A stretch of DNA of 64,000 nt from Verrucomicrobiota bacterium (GTDB taxonomy: Bacteria > Verrucomicrobiota > Kiritimatiellia > RFP12 > UBA1067): positions 1-64,000 of the forward strand of contig JAHFSX010000035.1 in assembly GCA_023269675.1 (NCBI GenBank), in the 5' to 3' direction. Both the position numbers and the translations under genes were made by a program. The notes below the pieces were generated by a model that did no database searches, had not been told where the DNA came from, and worked only from the letters and a program-made list of their open reading frames with translations. The stretch's first letter is position 1. The number at the start of each line of letters is the position of its first letter. Positions 58,504-64,000 of the stretch are shown in pieces.

Positions 58504-60894
58504 TCAGCGCCGCTGCAGCATAAACCGCTCGGGCGGCAGCACGCCGCACTGCAGGTGGAAGCCGCCGATCAGGCCGCAGAACCCCGCATTGCCGGCTTCG
58601 CTGTTGCCGATGATGGGTAGCGAGTTGATGCGGACCACCTGCGTTTCCGCGGGCGCCTCATTGTCGAGCACGTCGTCGAGATAGAGCCGCAGCCGCTCGC
58701 CGTCATAGACCGCCGCGAGGTGCGCCCACTGGCCGTCGGCCAGCGCGCGCCGGCTGGTCACGCTGTCTTTCTTGCGGGCGAAGCGCGCGTGCGCGTCCGG
58801 CGTGAGCGTGAGTGACACGCCGCAGGCATCGGAGAAGAGCGTCAGGGCCGCGACCTTCAGCTCGGGCCGCGCGTTGATCTCCAGGGTGAACGGCCCGTAC
58901 GGCATGGTCCGGCTCGGCAGAATGGCGCAGTCGTTCGAACCGTCGAAACGCAAGGCGGGCGGTCCTTTGTCCGGGATCGCCCAGCGCGGCACGCAGTCCG
59001 CATCTTTTTGCATCCACTTGTGGTGCCGTCCGAGGGCGAGCGGGATCTGCCAGCCCGAGGCTGAAGGCAACATTTCTCCTGCGCCTGCGGTCATCGGGTA
59101 GGTGAGGGCGAAGAGCTCTTCAGCGCGCAGAGGGAGAGGGACCACCTGCGGCTTGTCCAGACGGGAGACCTTGCCGCCCCACCAGCCTTCGTCGAAATCC
59201 GAACCGGTGACGATGACGGGCTGCGTGCCGGTTGCGGCGGGGTGCGCGGGGCCGGGCGCGGAACACGGGGCGCTCCACGCGACGTCGCCGTCGAGGTTGC
59301 TGTAACGCGCGACAAAGAGGTCGGACGGGGTGGCGTCGGTTGCGGGCAGGGGCAGCCGGACGGTCACGGAGGGCGCGCCTTTGTGGGCGATTTCGGTTTC
59401 GGCGACGGGCCAGCCGTTGCGGAGCAGCTCCACTTTGCCGGCGAGGGTCCAGCGGTCGAAGCGGATCAGGGCTTCACGCGGGCCCGGCCCGGCCTTGAGC
59501 GTCAGCACGGGAGCCGCCGTCAGCTCGTCCAAGGGAACGCGGACCGTGCGCAGGCTCTCCAGGTGGCCGGGGCGCACGACCACGGGATAGAGCTCGCGCC
59601 ACGCGTTCGTGGCGGCGGCGCACTCGAGCTGAACCTGAACGCGGAAGACGCGGGAGCCCTCCATGCCGATTTGCGGCACGCGCAGGGTTTCGGCGCGGAT
59701 CGCCTCGGGCGGCAGCGGCACCGGCGCGGGCTCAAACACTGTCCCGCCGTCAGGCCCGAGCAGGCGGATGCGGACGGAAGACGGCGCGGTATGGTAAGGC
59801 AGGCTGAGGATCTCCAGCGTCCAGTCGTCGCCCAGGCTGGCCTCCTCATGGTAGCTGACGAACACCTGCGGCGGGCGCGGCGGAACGGGCGTGCCGCGCC
59901 AGCGCGCCACGTAGTCGCGGTTGACCCGCAGCAGGGCGTCGCGGTTCACGGCCGAGGGCTCGAAATGGGTGTGCTCGACGTAGTCGTTCCAGGTCGTGAG
60001 GCAGACCCAGGGCGCGTTGGCCTTGAGGGCGGCTTCCCAGTTGTTTTGCAGCGTGCCCGTGTTGAGGTAGGGGCGGTAGAAGCTGTTGCCGTTGCCCAGA
60101 TAGCCTTGGGTGATGCCCGCGACCAGCAGTCCGCCGGGCCTGTGCCTGGACAGCGCGCGCTGGCCGTTGGTGAGGCGCGTCAGCATCTGGTCGGGGGAGA
60201 ACCCGTTGATGCCGAAGTCGTAGAGGCCGTCGAAAACTTCCAGGTTTTCAGCCAGGGCCGGCGCGCGCTCCCAGAGCGTGCCCTCTCCCATGGGCTGGAC
60301 CAGCCAGCAGGCCTGCTGGCCTTGGGCCCGCAGGGCGTCCAGGATGCCGCGCCATTCGCCCAGCGTGCGCGGCCGGCTGTTGTAGATGAAGATCACGGGC
60401 TTGCCGTCCACGAGGCAGGTGTTCGGATGGCTGCCCCAGCGCCGGAGATACGCGGCAAAGGCGCGGGTCATGGCGTCGGGCGCGGGCGAGGTGCTGTCGA
60501 CGCAGATGGCGATCTTGAAAGGGGTTCCCTCGGCCGCGCGGTAGAAGCGGGTCATGGCGTCCGCGTAGAAGTCCTCTTTGCTTTTGTCGCCGATGACCAG
60601 ATCCACGCAGAAGCCGTCGATGCCGTACTGCAGGGCGGTGCGGACCTGGAGTTTCGTGGCCTCGCCGACACCCTCATCCGTCTGCGCATGACGTCCGAGC
60701 AGGCTGCGGTCGTTGAACTTCTGCAGGCTCCAGACGGGGTCCAGCACGGCGCGGTCATAGCCGTCGACCTGATCGAAGCCCCATCCGACGTAGTGGGCCC
60801 AGCACATTTTCGGGACGTTGGTTTGGGCGTCGGAGACGACGGGCAGGTTTGCGGAAAGGACGAGTGCGAGGAGGATGGGGATGGTCGGCTGCAT
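58504..60894 (-). CDS. Exported GH71-like glycoside hydrolase with LamG domain
   Basis: A 796-residue protein with a signal peptide (PTIPILLALVLSANLPVVSDAQ). Residues about 25-330 resemble the GH71/GH99-like TIM-barrel: MCWAHYVGWGFDQVDGYD, ALQYGIDGFCVDLVIGDK, PNTCLVDGKPVIFIYNSRP and ITTWNDYVEHTHFEPS-like sequence. The middle is beta-rich; residues about 650-790 are a concanavalin/LamG domain (ALRFDGSNDCAILPSRTMPYGPFTLEIN). GH71 enzymes cut alpha-1,3-glucan. Substrate is not certain. Confidence 0.75.
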   Translation of the reverse strand: MQPTIPILLALVLSANLPVVSDAQTNVPKMCWAHYVGWGFDQVDGYDRAVLDPVWSLQKFNDRSLLGRHAQTDEGVGEATKLQVRTALQYGIDGFCVDLVIGDKSKEDFYADAMTRFYRAAEGTPFKIAICVDSTSPAPDAMTRAFAAYLRRWGSHPNTCLVDGKPVIFIYNSRPRTLGEWRGILDALRAQGQQACWLVQPMGEGTLWERAPALAENLEVFDGLYDFGINGFSPDQMLTRLTNGQRALSRHRPGGLLVAGITQGYLGNGNSFYRPYLNTGTLQNNWEAALKANAPWVCLTTWNDYVEHTHFEPSAVNRDALLRVNRDYVARWRGTPVPPRPPQVFVSYHEEASLGDDWTLEILSLPYHTAPSSVRIRLLGPDGGTVFEPAPVPLPPEAIRAETLRVPQIGMEGSRVFRVQVQLECAAATNAWRELYPVVVRPGHLESLRTVRVPLDELTAAPVLTLKAGPGPREALIRFDRWTLAGKVELLRNGWPVAETEIAHKGAPSVTVRLPLPATDATPSDLFVARYSNLDGDVAWSAPCSAPGPAHPAATGTQPVIVTGSDFDEGWWGGKVSRLDKPQVVPLPLRAEELFALTYPMTAGAGEMLPSASGWQIPLALGRHHKWMQKDADCVPRWAIPDKGPPALRFDGSNDCAILPSRTMPYGPFTLEINARPELKVAALTLFSDACGVSLTLTPDAHARFARKKDSVTSRRALADGQWAHLAAVYDGERLRLYLDDVLDNEAPAETQVVRINSLPIIGNSEAGNAGFCGLIGGFHLQCGVLPPERFMLQRR

Positions 60895-60952
60895 AGCGGG
60901 TCTTTCTCTGGGAAAGTGGTGAACGATGACCGGCGGTTTCGGCGCAACCGAC

Positions 60953-61561
60953 CTACCGGTCGCACGGCTGAGGCGGGTCGCTTTCCGCCACGCGCAGGAT
61001 TTCGGATGTCGGGATTGCGCCTTCGCGCAGGACGGTGAGCGTGTTGTCCGGCTCCACCTTCACGACCGTGCTGGCCACGCCGCCGGGGGAGACGCCGCCG
61101 TCGATCACGAGGTCCGCCTCAAGCCCCACGTCCTTCAGCGCCTCCGCCGCGCTGAGCGCCGGCAACGCGCCGCTGAGGTTCGCGCTGGTGACGCGCAGCG
61201 TGCCGCCGCAGGCGGCGAGCAGGGCGCGGGTGGCGGCGTGGTCAGGCACGCGGAAACCCTCGTACGCCGCGCCGCAGGGCAGCACGAGCGTGAGCGCGCC
61301 GGGCCAGAAGGCGGCGGCGAGGCGCCGGGCGGCGGGCGGAAAGGCCGCGCCGAACGCGGTGACCGCGTCGGCGTCGGCGGCGAGCAGGGCGACGGGCTTC
61401 CCGGTGGGCCGGCCCTTGATGGTGCCGATGCGGGCCACGGCCGAGGGGCAGGCCGGATGCGCGGCGATGCCGTAGACGGTGTCGGTGGGGATGACCGCCA
61501 CACCGGCGGCGCGCAGCAGGCGGGCGGCGGTTTCGAGCGGGGCGGGTGCGGGCAGATTCAT
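60953..61561 (-). CDS. Sua5/YrdC-type threonylcarbamoyl-AMP synthase
   Basis: A 202-residue protein starting MNLPAPAPLETAARLLRAAG. Motifs: VAVIPTDTVYGIAAHP, RIGTIKGRPTGKPVALL, FWPGALTLVLPC, RVTSANLSGALPALSA and LVIDGGVSPGGVASTVV. It makes threonylcarbamoyl-AMP for tRNA t6A modification. The ATG is preferred because the upstream frame lacks a ribosome site. Confidence 0.9.
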   Translation of the reverse strand: MNLPAPAPLETAARLLRAAGVAVIPTDTVYGIAAHPACPSAVARIGTIKGRPTGKPVALLAADADAVTAFGAAFPPAARRLAAAFWPGALTLVLPCGAAYEGFRVPDHAATRALLAACGGTLRVTSANLSGALPALSAAEALKDVGLEADLVIDGGVSPGGVASTVVKVEPDNTLTVLREGAIPTSEILRVAESDPPQPCDR

Positions 61562-61657
61562 GGAAGATTTGTACCACACTTGAGATTGAGGCGCAAGGTG
61601 TGTACACTGGGGAGGTTTTTTGAGCACGGTTCAACGGACACAGGTTGGGAGTTATCG

Positions 61658-61711
61658 GTTACACGTTACCGGTTATAAGTCGCCTGCAACGTTGAACAGG
61701 TAACGTGTAAC
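61658..61711. repeat. 13-bp inverted repeat before the epimerase gene
   Basis: GTTACACGTTACC (61658-61670) and GGTAACGTGTAAC (61699-61711), with a family B string (gcaacgttgaac) in the loop. It ends 24 bases before the epimerase start and could be a terminator or mobile repeat. Confidence 0.7.
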
Positions 61712-61735
61712 GAGTAACGGACTCCGGAGGAGCGC

Positions 61736-62779
61736 ATGAGTCAGAAAGTTTTGATCACGGGCGGCAGCGGGTTTTTGGGGATCAACCTCATCCGGCACCT
61801 GCGGAGCAAGGGCGTCACCGACATCCGGTCGATCGATCTCGTGCCGTTCGACTATCCCGAGAAGGGGCAGGTGGACGCCATCGTCGGCGACATCCGCGAC
61901 GTGGCGGCGCTGGAGCGCGCGATGGCGGGCGTGACGTGGGTGATCCACACCGCGGCGGCCCTGCCCCTGTATTCGGAGCGGGACATCATGACCACCGACG
62001 TGGACGGCTCGCGGAACGTGATGGCCGCCGCGCTGCAGGCGTGTGTGGAGCGCGCCGTCATGATCTCCTCCACGGCGGTCTACGGGATTCCGGATCACCA
62101 TCCGCTTCTGGAGAACGACCGGCTGATCGGCGTGGGCCCCTACGGCAAGGCCAAGATCATGGCCGAGGAGGTCTGCCGCGAGTTCCGCAAGAAGGGGCTC
62201 TGCGTGCCGATCATCCGCCCCAAGTCCTTTATCGGCCCCGAGCGGCTCGGCGTGTTCGCGCTCTTCTACGACTGGGCCTACACGGGCCACGGCTTCCCCA
62301 TGATCGGCAGCGGACGGAACCGCTACCAGCTGCTCGACGTGGAGGACCTGTGCGAGGCGATCTGGCTGACGCTCACGCTGGACAAGAAGGCCGTGAACGA
62401 CACCTTCAACATCGGCGCCAAGGTGTTCACCACCATGCGCGAGGATTATCAGGCGGTGCTCGACGACGCGGGCCACGGCAAGAAGATCAGCGGGCTCCCG
62501 GCCACGCCGGTGATCTGGACGCTGCGCTTCCTGGAGCTGCTGCATCTCTCGCCGCTCTACAAGTGGGTCTACGAGACCGCCAGCGAGGATTCCTTCGTGA
62601 GCATCGAGAAGGCCGAGCGCGTGCTGGGCTACAGGCCCAAGTCCTCGAACAAGGACGCGCTGGTGCGCAACTACCGCTGGTACGTGGCGAATCTCGACAG
62701 CTTCAAGAACGCCTCGGGCGTCTCGCACCGCGTGCCGTGGAAACAGGGCATCCTGCGCCTCGCGAAATGGTTCTTCTGA
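61736..62779 (+). CDS. NAD-dependent epimerase/dehydratase
   Basis: A 347-residue extended short-chain dehydrogenase. GGSGFLGIN (8-16) binds NAD, VIHTAAALP and ISSTAVYG follow, and the active-site YGKAK is at about 140. GGAGGAG precedes the ATG. The long C-terminal half fits sugar-nucleotide epimerases or sterol-dehydrogenase-like members. Substrate is not known. Confidence 0.85.
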   Translation: MSQKVLITGGSGFLGINLIRHLRSKGVTDIRSIDLVPFDYPEKGQVDAIVGDIRDVAALERAMAGVTWVIHTAAALPLYSERDIMTTDVDGSRNVMAAALQACVERAVMISSTAVYGIPDHHPLLENDRLIGVGPYGKAKIMAEEVCREFRKKGLCVPIIRPKSFIGPERLGVFALFYDWAYTGHGFPMIGSGRNRYQLLDVEDLCEAIWLTLTLDKKAVNDTFNIGAKVFTTMREDYQAVLDDAGHGKKISGLPATPVIWTLRFLELLHLSPLYKWVYETASEDSFVSIEKAERVLGYRPKSSNKDALVRNYRWYVANLDSFKNASGVSHRVPWKQGILRLAKWFF

Positions 62780-62940
62780 CGGGCGATCGGAGGCCCCCCA
62801 TGCGCAGGGATGCGCATGGCACAGGAAGGGATGTGGCACGCCCATCCTTGGGCGTGCGCAACGTGCTGTGGCGAAGTGGCGCGCACATGCGCAACTCTAA
62901 ACCGTGGAATGCCGGAATGACGGGATATTGGAAATTGAGG
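62780..62940. other. Gap with a hairpin
   Basis: GCACGCCC (62836-62843) and GGGCGTGC (62850-62857) around ATCCTT, plus a smaller ATGCGCAGGGATGCGCAT palindrome near 62801. No gene. Confidence 0.55.
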
Positions 62941-64000
62941 ATGTTTAGACGTTTTGTTTTGGGGTTCTGCCTGCTCATGGCGGGCAGGGGTTTCGCAACT
63001 GAGCGCCGGCTCACCAGCCCCGACGGGGCGGTGCAGGCCGCGGTGTCGGTCGATGCGGCCGGGCAGCTCGTCTACGCGGTCGCGTTCCACGGGCGGGAGG
63101 TGATCACGGCTTCGCCGGTCGGGCTGAGGCTCGACGGCGTGGATCTCGGCAAGGTCGAAGCCCTCGCGGCGGTGAGCGTGCGCGAGGTGCAGGAGCGTTA
63201 TCCGGTCCGCGGGGTGCATGCCGAGGCGCGGTTCGACGCGCTCCAGGCGCTCTACCACGTGAAGCCGCAGACGGGCCCGGCCTACGGGATGCAGGTGACG
63301 GTGGCCAACGAGGGGTTCGCCTGGAGATTAATCGTGCCGGGCAAGGGCCCGCGCCGCGTGGAGGCCGAGACCGCCTGCTGGCGGCTGCCGCCCGCGAGCC
63401 GCGTGTGGTTCGCCGAGCGGCTGTCGGACTGGAAGCTCAAGACCTATGCGGGCGAGTGGATCAGCGCGCCGCTGACCAACCTGTGCGCGGTCTCGCCGCA
63501 GGGGCCGGTCCAGACCATGCCGCTGCTGGCCGAGCTGCCGGAGGAGCGCGGCTACGCGCTCGTGACCGAGGCGGCGCTCACGGGCTACAGCGGCCTGCGG
63601 CTGCAGGCGGAGCCGGACGGCGCGCTGCGCGGCGTCTTCACCGAGAGGGAGGGCTTCCTGCTGGAGGGCCGCATCGTCACGCCGTGGCGGGTGGTGCTGC
63701 TGGCGCCGGACCTGAACGCGCTGGTGAACAGCGATCTGGTGACGAGCCTCAATCCGCCGCCGGACCCCGCGCTGTTCGGCTCGTTCGACTGGCTGGCGGG
63801 CGGCCGCAGCGTGTGGAGCTGGTGGCAGGGCGACGAGGCGACTTTCATGACGGTCGCGGGCGAGCGGCGCATGATCGACTGCGCGGCGCGGCTGAAGTTC
63901 GAGTTCACCACGCTGGACGAGGGCTGGGAGGCGTGGACGAACGCGTTCGGCGTCCTGAAAGAGGTGTGCGACTACGGCCGGACGAACAGCGTGCGCGTCT
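62941..64000 (+). CDS. GH97-family glycoside hydrolase (partial)
   Basis: The first about 353 residues of a larger enzyme, cut by the right edge. A signal peptide (RFVLGFCLLMAGRGFA) is followed by the GH97 N-terminal beta-domain (LTSPDGAVQAAVSVDAAGQLVYAV, VGLRLDGVDLG) and the beginning of the catalytic barrel (GRSVWSWWQGDEA, LKFEFTTLDEGWEAW). GH97 includes alpha-glucosidases and alpha-galactosidases. GAGG directly precedes the ATG, closer than usual. Confidence 0.85.
   Translation, partial: MFRRFVLGFCLLMAGRGFATERRLTSPDGAVQAAVSVDAAGQLVYAVAFHGREVITASPVGLRLDGVDLGKVEALAAVSVREVQERYPVRGVHAEARFDALQALYHVKPQTGPAYGMQVTVANEGFAWRLIVPGKGPRRVEAETACWRLPPASRVWFAERLSDWKLKTYAGEWISAPLTNLCAVSPQGPVQTMPLLAELPEERGYALVTEAALTGYSGLRLQAEPDGALRGVFTEREGFLLEGRIVTPWRVVLLAPDLNALVNSDLVTSLNPPPDPALFGSFDWLAGGRSVWSWWQGDEATFMTVAGERRMIDCAARLKFEFTTLDEGWEAWTNAFGVLKEVCDYGRTNSVRV

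Overview
The window is high-GC bacterial DNA most consistent with the PVC superphylum, probably Kiritimatiellota or a close relative. The evidence is a Tat-exported sulfatase fused to HEAT-like repeats, a GH97 enzyme, a PEP-CTERM exported protein, a pilin-like protein carrying a block I associate with Kiritimatiellota/Lentisphaerae, and many short word-like intergenic repeats. The taxon is an inference from gene content.

Region 1 (1-29.3 kb) is a Mu-like-headed prophage read mostly on the minus strand and cut by the left edge. From right to left it has a sigma-54 activator, a small conserved phage gene, a sigma-70 factor, then recombination and replication genes (PD-(D/E)XK exonuclease, Sak4-like ATPase, DUF669 protein, SF2 helicase, prim-pol/DUF3987 protein, HTH protein, resolvase, sigma-like protein). 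About 3.5 kb of hairpin-rich non-coding DNA follows, then the small and large terminase, a DUF935 portal broken by one amber codon, a Mu-I-type protease with a MuF-like tail, a scaffold-like protein and two DUF2190-type proteins. Cargo genes interrupt this order: a Fur regulator plus a PTPS-like protein; a cluster with a CdiI-type immunity protein; a lipoprotein and ExbB-like block; a pilin-like membrane protein; and a BspA-type leucine-rich-repeat protein. Several cargo blocks have their own promoter or terminator.

Region 2 (29.9-38.1 kb) is a defence island on the plus strand: type III methyltransferase, a DUF6602 putative nuclease, type III restriction subunit, a small unknown protein, and the DarT/DarG toxin-antitoxin pair.

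Region 3 (38.2-43.6 kb) holds an entericidin-like lipoprotein, an ice-binding-like PEP-CTERM protein, two receiver-only response regulators, a NarL-type histidine kinase, and small stress genes (CsbD, a DUF3309-like peptide, CBM48, a lipoprotein, a Thivi_2564-like membrane protein). Four copies of one 20-bp palindromic motif lie in its promoters. It ends at an integrase remnant, four TTGGGACG repeats and a 5' half of tRNA-Thr, which I read as one end of an integrated element.

Region 4 (44.4-64 kb) looks like chromosomal backbone: folK, dapB, dapA, an FMN-binding protein, an NtrB/NtrC - zinc-finger - Ser/Thr kinase operon, DUF192, an esterase, a MacB-type ABC pair, a sulfatase, a GH71-like hydrolase with a LamG domain, a Sua5/YrdC protein, an NAD-dependent epimerase and a GH97 enzyme cut by the right edge.

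Two themes run through the window. Short repeat families sit at gene 3' ends and supply stop codons and C-terminal tails. Structured hairpin DNA fills the gap upstream of the terminase.
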